33,406 bases of DNA from assembly GCA_012518645.1 (NCBI GenBank), contig JAAYRS010000179.1:1-33406 (forward strand). The letters run 5' to 3'. This DNA comes from Bacillota bacterium. Lineage in GTDB: Bacteria > Bacillota > Limnochordia > Darwinibacteriales > Darwinibacteriaceae. A program made the position numbers and the translations under genes. The notes beneath the pieces were generated by a model that saw only the letters and a program-made list of their open reading frames with translations, was not told the DNA's origin and ran no database searches. The first letter of the stretch is position 1; each line of letters opens with the position of its first letter. This document shows positions 26,812 through 33,406 of this stretch, in pieces.

Positions 26812-28146
26812 TCAAAGGAAGACAGTTGTTAGTTTTGTAATAAGAAGACAGAGGGCTAAACCCAGTAAGGTAGGAAGCAGAGCAGCCAAAAATGCCCATT
26901 TTAGGCTGCCGGTCTCTTTTTTAATCGTCAGTAAAGTAGTTCCGCAAGGCCAATGGAAAATTGTAAAGACCATAAAGTTAAAAGCTGTAAGCCCGGTCCA
27001 TCCGTTTAAAAGCAGCACTTGGCGGACGGCGCCCAGGCTTTCTAATTCTAAAAGGGCCCCGGCGGCCAGATAGTTCATAAGCATGGCGGGGATTACAATT
27101 TCGTTGGCGGGCAGCCCTAAAATAAAACTGAGTAAAATTACTCCGTCCAAACCCATGGCCCGGCCTAAAGGATCCAGCCAGCGGGAAAAATGGTTAATTA
27201 AAGTTATCTTTTGAACACTGGTATTGGCCAGGATCCAGATCAAAACACCGGCCGGAGCCGCCACTTGCATGGCCCGGGCCAGCACAAATAAGGTCCGATC
27301 CAGAAAAGAACGGGCTAAAACTTGCCCCAAACGGGGAAGGCGGTAGGGGGGCAGCTCCAAAACAAAAAAGGAAGGTTTGCCCTTGAGGATTGTCGCCGCC
27401 AGCACTTTAGAAACAAGGAAGGTCGCCCCTACCCCTAAAAGGACAGCGCCTAAAACCAGCAGAGCCGGGGCCAAGCTTCCGCTGCCTCCGGGGAAAAGGG
27501 CTGCCCCGAGGAATGTCCCCATGGTGATCAAAAGGGGAAAACGGCCGTTGCAGGGTACTAGGTTATTGGTTAAAACTGCCAGAAGGCGTTCCCGGGGGGA
27601 ATCAATTATCCGGGCGGCGACTACTCCGGCCGCGTTGCAGCCAAAGCCCATGGCCATGGTTAAGGCTTGCTTGCCGTGTGCCCCCGCTTTTTGAAAGAGG
27701 CGGTCTAGGTTAAAAGCGAGGCGGGGCAAAAATCCCAGATCTTCCAGCAGGGTAAAGAGGGGGAAGAAAATGGCCATGGGCGGGAGCATAACTGCCGCCA
27801 CCCAGGCCAGACCCCGATAAAGGCCGGACACTAAAACCCCCAGCAGCCAAGGGGGGCTGCCCAATTTAGTAAACGCCTGCACCAAAAGGCCCTCGATCCA
27901 AAAAAAGAGGCGGGCCAGCAGATCGGAGGGGTAGTTGGCGCCAAAGATGGTAATCCAAAAAAGAAAGGCTAACAAAGCTAAAATCAGGGGCAGGGCCAAG
28001 AGGCGGGAAGTGATGATCCGATCCGCTGCTGCTGTGAAGCCTGTTTGAGGATCAGGCGGGTTGCCAACAACCCTGTCTGCAATTTCTTCCGCCCTGGCAT
28101 AAATCGAGCAGACTAGGGCATCTTGGGTGTGGGCTTCGTTTTTCAT
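26812..28146 (-). CDS. feoB: FeoB membrane (transport) domain as a separate protein
   Basis: 444 aa with about eight hydrophobic helices and two nucleoside-recognition (Gate) domains. The conserved FeoB cysteine motifs are present: AMGFGCNAAGVVAARII and NLVPCNGRFPLLITMG, the second Gate region being SFILGLPANEIVIPAML. It moves Fe(II) across the membrane when driven by the G protein. The start ATG 28146 overlaps the stop of the G-domain gene (ATGA), so translation is coupled. A longer in-frame reading back to 28233 exists but lies inside the upstream gene. The small GTPase domain normally fused at the N-terminus is encoded by that gene. Confidence 0.9.
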   Translation of the reverse strand: MKNEAHTQDALVCSIYARAEEIADRVVGNPPDPQTGFTAAADRIITSRLLALPLILALLAFLFWITIFGANYPSDLLARLFFWIEGLLVQAFTKLGSPPWLLGVLVSGLYRGLAWVAAVMLPPMAIFFPLFTLLEDLGFLPRLAFNLDRLFQKAGAHGKQALTMAMGFGCNAAGVVAARIIDSPRERLLAVLTNNLVPCNGRFPLLITMGTFLGAALFPGGSGSLAPALLVLGAVLLGVGATFLVSKVLAATILKGKPSFFVLELPPYRLPRLGQVLARSFLDRTLFVLARAMQVAAPAGVLIWILANTSVQKITLINHFSRWLDPLGRAMGLDGVILLSFILGLPANEIVIPAMLMNYLAAGALLELESLGAVRQVLLLNGWTGLTAFNFMVFTIFHWPCGTTLLTIKKETGSLKWAFLAALLPTLLGLALCLLITKLTTVFL

Positions 28147-28712
28147 GGCAGTGCTTTCACCCCCTTCTCCGGAAAGGGATCCAAAGGAAGGGGCTTGGGC
28201 CGGGGTTTTAAAATCCCGGCCGCCACCCGCCAAACAGCGTCTTTAAGCAGGGGCAGCCCTTGGCCCGTAGTGGCAGTGGTTGGGATTACGGGCAGCCCTA
28301 ATTCCTGTTCCAACAGCTCGCAGTCCAGGCGTAAATTAAGGCGCCGGGCCTGATCCATCAAGTTTAAGCAGACGACAATGTGAGAAGTGATGGCTGTAAC
28401 CTGGAGGACTAAATTAAGATTTCGTTCTAAACGGGTGGCATCGACTACCAGGACCAAGGCCGCCGGTTGGCTGAGGCAAATAAAGTCCCGGGCGATCTCT
28501 TCTTCCGGGGAACTGGCTAAGAGGGAGTAAGTCCCGGGCAGATCTACTAGTTCAAAAGTGCGCCCCAGGTAGCGAAAACGGCCCCGGGCCAGCAGAACCG
28601 TTTTTCCCGGCCAGTTGCCGGTATGTTGTTTTAAGCCGGTTAGGGCGTTGAATATGGTGCTTTTTCCTGTGTTTGGATTCCCGGCCAGTCCTATTAAATA
28701 AGTGGAAGCCAT
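28143..28712 (-). CDS. feoB: FeoB GTPase domain as a separate protein
   Basis: 189 aa. G1 GNPNTGKST (11-19), G2 region GNWPGKTV, G3 DLPGTYSL, G4 NLMD, and a G5-like TTATTGQG. This is the FeoB N-domain including most of the G fold; the GDI helical segment after it seems shortened and is shared with the start of the next gene. It would regulate Fe(II) transport by the membrane protein. Starts four bases after feoA; the first ATG follows a GGGGGTGAAGCC site. It could be mistaken for a general Era-like GTPase but its position and motif GNPNTGKSTIFNALTG are FeoB. Confidence 0.92.
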   Translation of the reverse strand: MASTYLIGLAGNPNTGKSTIFNALTGLKQHTGNWPGKTVLLARGRFRYLGRTFELVDLPGTYSLLASSPEEEIARDFICLSQPAALVLVVDATRLERNLNLVLQVTAITSHIVVCLNLMDQARRLNLRLDCELLEQELGLPVIPTTATTGQGLPLLKDAVWRVAAGILKPRPKPLPLDPFPEKGVKALP

Positions 28713-28716
28713 GGCT

Positions 28717-28950
28717 TCACCCCCTTGTTTCTGGTCTAAGCAGCACCTGCCGGGCTTGAGCGCGGCGAAAGGCGATTATAGTCCCCCGCAGGGCGTAGGC
28801 CCTGGGATCACCTCCGGGAGCAGCTAAAACGGCTGTGATCTCTGTGCCCGGTGTTAATCCCAAATCCAGCATCCTCCGGCGCACCGTCCCCGCGGTTTTA
28901 ACTTCTGCTACTTTTGCTTTTGTCCCCAATTTTAAATCGGCTAAAGTCAA
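28717..28950 (-). CDS. feoA: FeoA family protein
   Basis: 77 aa SH3-like protein that works with FeoB in ferrous iron uptake. It shows MTLADLKLGTKAKV and the typical RRRMLDLGLTPGTEI ... DPRAYALRGTIIAFRRAQA pattern. ATG with GAGGTGTT upstream. First gene of feoA-feoB(G)-feoB(membrane). No Fur box was recognised in the 135 bases upstream. Confidence 0.95.
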   Translation of the reverse strand: MTLADLKLGTKAKVAEVKTAGTVRRRMLDLGLTPGTEITAVLAAPGGDPRAYALRGTIIAFRRAQARQVLLRPETRG

Positions 28951-29085
28951 GTTAACACCTCATTTCAGTGCAGCTTACTTCTAAGTTATGAATCGAAACC
29001 GAATTGGTGCGATCCGCGGACAGAAAAAGGAGTTTTCCTTTGGCCTTAGAATTATAGAAAGGTTAGAAAAAAAGGTGGGACGATA

Positions 29086-29697
29086 ATGGATTTGGAACAA
29101 ATTAAGGAACTGGCTCAAAGTACCATGGGCCGGCGCCAATCACACCCTTACCGCCAACCCGGCTATATCTTTTATCACGGGCAGCGGGTGGGTAATTTGG
29201 CTTTGACCCTGCGGGAGTTGGTTTTTCCGGGTCAAATTGAAGATGATGATGTGATCTTAGTAGGAAGCTGGTTCCACGATGTGGCCAAGGGCCTGGAGCC
29301 CCATTGGGAGTACGGTGCCCTTTTGGCAGGCAAGCTCCTGGAAGGGCGCTGTTCCCAAAACCAGCTGGACCAGATTCAAGAAATTATAAAGGGGCACACC
29401 CTTCGCAAAGAAAAATTCTATCCCCATTACGTGCAGCTGGTCCAGGATGCGGATCTTTTGGATCATATGGGCACCCAGGAAATTTGGCTCAGCTTTTTAC
29501 ACGCAGCGGGAAGCGGAAGGGACGCGGGCAGTGTTTTAGATTTTTATAAAAAAGAGTATAAGGAGAAGATTGCCCGAGATCGCCTGCTTTTGAACTATTC
29601 TCAATCAGTGGAGATTTTCGAAGAGAAGAACCGTTTTGTAGAGGATTTTGCGGCCCGTTTGGCAAGGGAAAACCAAGGTTATATTGTTAGAAGATAG
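29086..29697 (+). CDS. HD-domain phosphohydrolase
   Basis: 203 aa. HD-superfamily metal ligands are visible: His31 (FYHGQRVGNLA), His64-Asp65 (WFHDVAKG), a His in the KGHTLR motif and the Asp in VQDADLLDHMG. Members hydrolyse phosphomonoesters or nucleotides; the substrate here is unknown. ATG is preceded by AAAAAGGTGG. It is divergent from feoA with 135 bases between and ends in a strong terminator. Soluble, no other domain. Confidence 0.88.
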   Translation: MDLEQIKELAQSTMGRRQSHPYRQPGYIFYHGQRVGNLALTLRELVFPGQIEDDDVILVGSWFHDVAKGLEPHWEYGALLAGKLLEGRCSQNQLDQIQEIIKGHTLRKEKFYPHYVQLVQDADLLDHMGTQEIWLSFLHAAGSGRDAGSVLDFYKKEYKEKIARDRLLLNYSQSVEIFEEKNRFVEDFAARLARENQGYIVRR

Positions 29698-29730
29698 AAA
29701 GGGCTGAGAGGCGGAGCCCCTCAGCCCTTT
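29698..29730. terminator. Bidirectional terminator between HD gene and veg
   Basis: AAAGGGCTGAG (29698-29708) pairs perfectly with CTCAGCCCTTT (29720-29730). It sits directly after the HD gene and 17 bases beyond the end of the veg operon, with T-rich flanks on both strands. Confidence 0.88.
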
Positions 29731-29747
29731 CGGTGGGAGGAAAATAT

Positions 29748-30011
29748 CTAATTAAAACCCACCCGCTCGTTGTCAATGGTTACTTCCACGTTTTCTGTAA
29801 GTACATCGGCATAAGTGTAGGAACGGCGGCGAACTGCATTGGATTGATCTAAATTGACAACAAATAGTTTAGGATAAGTTTCCAGGAGGATACCTTCAGA
29901 TTCTAGGAAGCGGCGACGGCCTTTGCTGGCTCGAATAAAGACCTTCTTGCCTACATTCGCTTCCAGGCGGTGTTTGATATCCTCAATGGTTGGGATTTTT
30001 TCTATGGCCAT
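29748..30011 (-). CDS. veg: Veg family protein
   Basis: 87 aa. Matches the Veg family: DIKHRLEANVGKKVFIRASKGRRR, then GILLETYPKLFVVNLDQ and SYTYADVLTENVEV, the same layout as B. subtilis Veg, which stimulates biofilm formation by acting against the SinR repressor. It has its own GGAGGG site but lies only 24 bases after the unknown gene and no terminator separates them, so it should be transcribed from the c-di-AMP riboswitch promoter. If so, Veg level here would fall as c-di-AMP rises. Confidence 0.93.
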   Translation of the reverse strand: MAIEKIPTIEDIKHRLEANVGKKVFIRASKGRRRFLESEGILLETYPKLFVVNLDQSNAVRRRSYTYADVLTENVEVTIDNERVGFN

Positions 30012-30035
30012 GCTTTTTTGCCCTCCTGTCGTGTT

Positions 30036-30347
30036 TTAATTGAAATTTTGCCTCAGGTAACAGACATCGTAGACTGTTTCTAAGCCTGGGTAGATCATAA
30101 TGCTATGATTGCGAACATTTCCTGGTTTGGGATCAGGCAGTTTTAAACCTACCAGAAAATAATTGCCGGGTTTAAGCCCTTGAACAGTGTGGGTTTTCTG
30201 TTCCCCGTATTCCAATTCCCCTTCGAAGGAGCGGAGAACTTTGGTGGGGTCGCAGACCCGGTAGAGAATAAAGTGGTATCTTCCGTCATGAGGCCGAGAG
30301 TTGCGATAAGTGTTATAAAAAGTTACTTTCAGTGTTCCTGTAGGCAT
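30036..30347 (-). CDS. Unrecognised 103-aa beta-rich protein behind a c-di-AMP riboswitch
   Basis: No family recognised. The sequence is strand-rich (TLKVTFYNTY, RYHFILYRVC, NHSIMIYPGLETVYDVCYL) with LKPGNYFLVGLKLP, a pattern seen in transthyretin-like or Cna-B-like beta-sandwiches. No signal peptide and two Cys. ATG has GAGGTG five bases upstream, inside an upstream ORF. It is the first full gene after the ydaO-type riboswitch, with veg 24 bases downstream; this implies a role in processes linked to c-di-AMP (osmotic or cell-wall state), but the function is unknown. Confidence 0.75.
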   Translation of the reverse strand: MPTGTLKVTFYNTYRNSRPHDGRYHFILYRVCDPTKVLRSFEGELEYGEQKTHTVQGLKPGNYFLVGLKLPDPKPGNVRNHSIMIYPGLETVYDVCYLRQNFN

Positions 30348-30385
30348 AAATTCACCTCATTTTTGTTAAAGTGGCAGCTTAGCAT
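30329..30385 (-). CDS. Short upstream ORF (18 codons) overlapping the 103-aa gene
   Basis: ATG at 30385 has an excellent AAGGAG site and reads MLSCHFNKNEVNLCLQEH then TGA at 30331-30329, overlapping the start of the main gene (30347) by 19 bases in another frame. It could couple or tune translation of the downstream gene. Whether it is translated is unknown. Confidence 0.4.
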   Translation of the reverse strand: MLSCHFNKNEVNLCLQEH

Positions 30386-30419
30386 AATGATCATCTCCTT
30401 ATTAAAATTTGTGCCTTTA

Positions 30420-30463
30420 AAATACAAAAAGCGTATGCACGACTTTCGATGTCGTCACACGCT
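30420..30463 (-). terminator. Expression-platform terminator of the c-di-AMP riboswitch
   Basis: AGCGTGTGACGAC and GTCGTGCATACGCT form the stem (30462-30451 with 30443-30430), followed by TTTTTG-TATTTT. It lies between aptamer and coding region. Confidence 0.87.
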
Positions 30464-30464
30464 T

Positions 30465-30585
30465 GGCGTACTCCTACGAGGTTAGCTGCCGGGTTCGGGC
30501 ACCCAAGTTGCCCTTCCTGCTTGATTTCAGGATTCACCCCTAAATATTGGTTCCCCCGTTGTCACAAAATAATGATATTCGGAGA
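30465..30585 (-). promoter_or_regulatory. ydaO/yuaA-type c-di-AMP riboswitch aptamer
   Basis: On the minus strand the conserved core of this class is present: GGGGGAACC, GGGGTGAATCC, GGGTGCCCGAACCCG and CAGCTAACCTCGTAGGAG. The CTCC near the 5' end pairs with the final GGAG to close the aptamer. Binding of c-di-AMP in this class usually turns expression off through a terminator, which is present just downstream. Confidence 0.95.
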
Positions 30586-30620
30586 TCTTGGTGCTCCTCA
30601 ACTGGAGCTGTACAACATGC

Positions 30621-30649
30621 AGTATAACATGATAATTATGGTCCGTCAA
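30621..30649 (-). promoter_or_regulatory. Sigma-A promoter of the riboswitch transcript
   Basis: TTGACG (30644-30649) and TATACT (30621-30626) separated by exactly 17 bases on the minus strand; the transcript would begin near 30614, before the aptamer. Confidence 0.85.
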
Positions 30650-30723
30650 GGGGTCAGGGGACAAATCAGGGCTGCTGCTCCAATTTTTATCCGAGGGCTC
30701 TGCTTTTGCCAACAAGGCCGGCT

Positions 30724-30750
30724 AAAAAAAAGCCGCGGAGAGCCCGCGGC
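30724..30750 (-). terminator. Terminator of the small secreted protein gene
   Basis: GCCGCGG (30744-30750 side) and CCGCGGC (30732-30738 side) form a seven-pair stem on the minus strand followed by an eight-base T run (30724-30731). Confidence 0.92.
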
Positions 30751-30756
30751 GTCTAA

Positions 30757-31104
30757 TTAGCGAAATCTTCCGCCCCAATGGTGCCCGTAGGCCGGAAATT
30801 CCTCCAACGAGGAGAAAAACCTCCGGCAGTGCCCCCGGCCCCGCCTAGGACCCCTGCCCATCATCATGGCGCCCATTCTTCCCCAAAAGACTCTTTCCTC
30901 TTGGCCTTCAAAATCGGGCCCGTCAAATTCTTCTCGGAGGGCTTTTAGTTCCTCTAAAATTTCAGGGTTGCGCCCTAAAATTTCTAAAACCCTTGTTCTC
31001 CAAGGTAGGAATTGCTCTTGGGATTCTTGGGCCCAAACCAGGGAAGTCCCGAAAACCAGGGCAGCTAAAGTGATAATTAGTAGACCTTTGATCCTTTTTT
31101 GCAT
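30757..31104 (-). CDS. Small secreted protein with Met/Arg/His-rich C-terminus
   Basis: 115 aa. Signal peptide (about 1-25, ending VWAQ), a helical charged middle (QFLPWRTRVLEILGRNPEIL, EELKALREEF) and a C-terminal stretch rich in Met, Gly, Arg and His (RMGAMMMGRGPRRGRGHCRR and YGHHWGGRFR). The composition suggests metal or cation interaction, recalling CpxP/ZraP-like periplasmic partners, but no family signature is seen. AAGGAGG lies seven bases before the ATG. It is divergent from the response regulator, sharing a region with four 11-bp repeats, and the cognate sensor also carries a Met/His/Arg-rich segment. Function is inferred only from context. Confidence 0.75.
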   Translation of the reverse strand: MQKRIKGLLIITLAALVFGTSLVWAQESQEQFLPWRTRVLEILGRNPEILEELKALREEFDGPDFEGQEERVFWGRMGAMMMGRGPRRGRGHCRRFFSSLEEFPAYGHHWGGRFR

Positions 31105-31146
31105 TCTGATTGCCTCCTTAATTTTCTCCAGGATAACATAGGATCT

Positions 31147-31190
31147 TAAAGATATTCGGAAGAAATTCTAAAGATAATCTGTAGATTTCC
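31147..31190. repeat. Four tandem 11-bp repeats between divergent genes (candidate regulator box)
   Basis: Starting at 31147, 31158, 31169 and 31180 are four 11-mers with consensus NNNAGATATTC (first copy TAAAGATATTC, third TAAAGATAATC; two copies share TAAAGATA exactly 22 bases apart). PhoB/OmpR-family regulators bind direct repeats spaced one helical turn (about 11 bases), and an OmpR-family regulator starts 46 bases downstream. The repeats also lie just upstream of the divergent secreted-protein gene. Confidence 0.6.
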
Positions 31191-31236
31191 GGAACCTTTC
31201 TTTTTTATGGTATGCTTAAAAACAGAGGTGAGGGGG

Positions 31237-31914
31237 ATGGTTTGGAAAGTATTGATTGTAGAAGATGAAAAGAAAATCAGGGAAATTGTCAAGCTCTATC
31301 TGCAGCAGGACGGCTTTTCTGTTTTAGAGGCAGCGGACGGCCAAGAAGCCCTGCAGGTCTTCCAAGAGCAGAGGCCGGATTTAGTGATCCTCGATTTAAT
31401 GCTGCCTAAACTTTCCGGGGAAGAAGTGAGCGCTTTTATTAGAAAGCAGGGGGAGACCCCCATTATTATGCTTACCGCCAAAACCAGCGAGGAAGATCGG
31501 GTTAAGGGCTTGGAAAGCGGTGTTGATGATTACGTTACGAAACCCTTTAGCCCTAAAGAACTGGCGGCCCGGGTTAAAGCAGTCCTGCGCCGCAGCGGAA
31601 AACCGCGGGAAGCGGAGCTAAAAAGCGGGGATGGCTTAATTAAAGTTAACCAAGCCCGGCATAAAACAAAAGTGGGGGGGCAATCAGTAGCCCTTACACC
31701 GACCGAATACCGGATCCTGGTTTTATTTCTCAGTAACCCCGGTGTAGTTTTTTCCCGGGCGGAATTAGCGGAAAAAGCCTTCGGCTGGGATTATGAAGGT
31801 TATGAAGAAACCATTTACGTTCATATTAAGAACTTAAGGAAAAAAATAGAACCTCACAGTAACCGAGAGTATATTGATACAGTTTACGGTGTGGGTTATA
31901 GGTGGTTGGGATAA
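31237..31914 (+). CDS. OmpR/PhoB-family response regulator
   Basis: 225 aa. Receiver domain with acidic pocket (VEDEKK), phospho-acceptor Asp53 (VILDLMLP), conserved Thr (LTAK) and Lys (VTKPFSP), then a winged-helix DNA-binding domain (about 125-224, LTPTEYRILVLFLSNPG ... YVHIKNLRKKIEP ... YGVGYRW). The start at 31237 follows GAGGTGAGGGGG; the in-frame ATG at 31207 precedes that site and is less likely. Stop and next start overlap (TAATG). It probably binds the 11-bp repeats at 31147-31190 and controls itself and the divergent secreted protein. Confidence 0.95.
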   Translation: MVWKVLIVEDEKKIREIVKLYLQQDGFSVLEAADGQEALQVFQEQRPDLVILDLMLPKLSGEEVSAFIRKQGETPIIMLTAKTSEEDRVKGLESGVDDYVTKPFSPKELAARVKAVLRRSGKPREAELKSGDGLIKVNQARHKTKVGGQSVALTPTEYRILVLFLSNPGVVFSRAELAEKAFGWDYEGYEETIYVHIKNLRKKIEPHSNREYIDTVYGVGYRWLG

Positions 31915-33239
31915 TGGTGCTTAAACTGAGCTGGAAAGTTGCCTTGGCCATGGTTTTGGTCAGTGCCTTAACAACCCTTTTTGCCGCTGTTTTAACCGAT
32001 CGGGCCCTTGATCGCCAGTTTTCTTCCTTTCTAGATGCAGCTCAGCGGGACAGAAACCAACAAGTGCTGGAAACAGTGAAGGAACTTTATGCCCAAGATG
32101 GTGCAGAACCTAGTTTGGAACGGCAGCTGGAGTTGCTGAGTTTGGCGGCGGACGTCCAAATTACAGTAACGCCGCCTCCTTCCCGGCGGCCCATGCACGG
32201 CCATATGGGTATGGGCAGGCAGATGATGCGGCAGCAGGCCTCGGAGGAAATTACTCTGCCCAGCGGAGGGGAGGCCACTATTACTGTGCTTCCCGTGATC
32301 AGCGGAGAAAACACGGTGAATGAAGCCGCTTTCAGGCGGACAGTAAATAAATCTATCTTCTTGGCAGCCCTCTTCTCTTTAGGGGCTGCTTTGGTAATCA
32401 GCGCCTTTCTTTCCTGGGGCCTAACTAAACCCTTTAATCAGCTGGTGGGCATGGTGCGCCGGGTAGGCCGGGGCGAGTGGGACGCAAAGATCGAATTCAA
32501 AGGTGATAATGAATTTAGTTTCCTGGGCCGGGAGTTTAACCAAATGGCTGCTAATTTACAGCAAATGGAAGAGATGAGGATTAAGCTCACCAACGATGTA
32601 GCTCACGAGCTGCGCACGCCGCTGGCTGGTATCCAAGCTTACTTGGAGGCTATGCACGATGGGGTTTTGACTGCAGACAACGAAAACCTGGAGTTAGTCC
32701 TGGAAGAAACGGAGCGTTTAAAGCGGCTTCTGCAGGGCCTGCAAGAATTAGCCCAAGCGGAAACGCCCCTCCGGACCCAAGAAAAGGTGGACTTAAACCG
32801 GATGATCGCCGGGCTTTTGGATCCCCTCCGGATTCTAGCGGAGGAAAAGGATCTCAGCCTTAACTGGCAGCCCGGGGCCCCGCTTTACACCCGGGGTGAT
32901 CCGGAAGCCCTGGCCGCAGCTGTGCGCAATGTGGTTATTAACGGGATCAAATATACGCCGGAGGGCGGCGCCGTAAGTGTGAAATTAAAAGAGGCCGGCG
33001 CTTGGTCCTTAATCGAAATTTCCGATACGGGAATTGGGATTGAAGCCCAAGAACTGCCCTTGATTTTCGAAAGATTTTATCGGACGGATTCATCCCGTTC
33101 CAGGGAAACCGGGGGGACCGGAATCGGCCTGGCCCTCACCGCCGAGATAATTAAAGGCCACGGCGGGCGGATTGAAGTCAGCAGCGAACCCGGTTCCGGC
33201 AGTACTTTTAGGATACTCTTACCCAGAAAGGGGGACTAG
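31914..33239 (+). CDS. Sensor histidine kinase with Met/His-rich sensor loop
   Basis: 441 aa from ATG 31914, overlapping the regulator stop by one base. TM1 (about 7-29), a short extracytoplasmic domain (30-146) containing RRPMHGHMGMGRQMMRQ (91-107), TM2 (about 148-170), HAMP, HisKA with phospho-acceptor His231 (NDVAHELRTPL), and the HATPase domain with NVVINGIKYTPEGG, DTGIGI and GTGIGLALT. It resembles BaeS/CpxA-type kinases. The Met/His-rich loop suggests a metal, cation or protein-partner signal. Forms an operon with the regulator and the following membrane protein. Confidence 0.94.
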   Translation: MVLKLSWKVALAMVLVSALTTLFAAVLTDRALDRQFSSFLDAAQRDRNQQVLETVKELYAQDGAEPSLERQLELLSLAADVQITVTPPPSRRPMHGHMGMGRQMMRQQASEEITLPSGGEATITVLPVISGENTVNEAAFRRTVNKSIFLAALFSLGAALVISAFLSWGLTKPFNQLVGMVRRVGRGEWDAKIEFKGDNEFSFLGREFNQMAANLQQMEEMRIKLTNDVAHELRTPLAGIQAYLEAMHDGVLTADNENLELVLEETERLKRLLQGLQELAQAETPLRTQEKVDLNRMIAGLLDPLRILAEEKDLSLNWQPGAPLYTRGDPEALAAAVRNVVINGIKYTPEGGAVSVKLKEAGAWSLIEISDTGIGIEAQELPLIFERFYRTDSSRSRETGGTGIGLALTAEIIKGHGGRIEVSSEPGSGSTFRILLPRKGD

Positions 33240-33242
33240 CTT

Positions 33243-33406
33243 GTGTCTAAAAAAATTATTGCCTTGATAATTCTCGTGTTTTTGGCCGGGGGTGCCTTAA
33301 CCGTTTGGCACTTTTGGCGATCAGATCCGGCGGCGGCGGCGGAAGAATTTTTGCGGCAAGTAGCAGCGGAAGATTTCTCCGGGATAGAAAAACATTTCGG
33401 GGAAGA
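33243..33406 (+). CDS. Membrane-anchored or secreted protein, truncated at window end
   Basis: Starts at GTG 33243, three bases after the kinase stop, with AAGGGGG upstream; TTG 33241 is in another frame that stops at once. The visible 54 residues show a TM or signal segment (about 4-25, IIALIILVFLAGGALTVW) and then an Ala/Glu-rich helix (AAAAEEFLRQVAAEDFSGIE) like the start of NTF2-like/DUF4878 proteins. Too little is present to assign it. Probably an output or accessory of the two-component system. Confidence 0.65.
   Translation, partial: MSKKIIALIILVFLAGGALTVWHFWRSDPAAAAEEFLRQVAAEDFSGIEKHFGE

Overview
The window looks like chromosome of an anaerobic, spore-forming member of the Bacillota (Clostridia-like; a diderm lineage such as Limnochordia or Halanaerobiales is possible but not proven). 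The reasons are the clpX-lonB-lonA-engB order known from Bacillus and relatives, a T-box leader on thrS, a veg gene, a ydaO-type c-di-AMP riboswitch, a SleB/CwlJ-type spore cortex hydrolase, pyruvate:ferredoxin oxidoreductase and FeoAB iron uptake. No tRNA, rRNA, CRISPR array, transposase or phage gene was found.

Layout. 1-5266: proteostasis block (clpX 3' end, lonB, lonA, engB). 5343-8193: a membrane diguanylate cyclase, an unusual JAMM protease-TM-LysM protein and an unrecognised gene with a good ribosome binding site but no ordinary start codon. 8203-10297: thrS (minus) with promoter, T-box and terminator. 10652-12510: convergent metallophosphoesterase and C69 (secernin-like) peptidase. 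12612-18263: a five-gene Lol-like operon (LolD-type ATPase, two LolC/E-type permeases, LolA-like carrier, predicted outer-membrane beta-barrel). 18261-18896: gene relics, including a dead hemerythrin. 19041-23075: methyltransferase, msrA, lysA, deoD and a cortex hydrolase. 23090-26780: pyruvate:ferredoxin oxidoreductase interrupted by one in-frame TGA. 26812-28950: feoA plus a feoB split into two overlapping genes. 29086-30649: an HD protein, then (minus) a c-di-AMP riboswitch followed by an upstream ORF, an unknown beta-rich protein and veg. 30724-33406: a Met/His/Arg-rich small secreted protein divergent from an OmpR-type regulator and sensor kinase, with four 11-bp direct repeats between them, and a truncated membrane-anchored protein.

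Most interesting: (1) the Lol-like operon ending in a predicted outer-membrane barrel, which implies an outer membrane or acquisition from a diderm; (2) the c-di-AMP riboswitch placed over an unknown gene and veg; (3) the JAMM-TM-LysM architecture; (4) the TGA at a Trp position of PFOR; (5) the two-component system whose sensor and divergent secreted protein share Met/His/Arg-rich segments. Functions are assigned from motifs read by eye; no database search was run.
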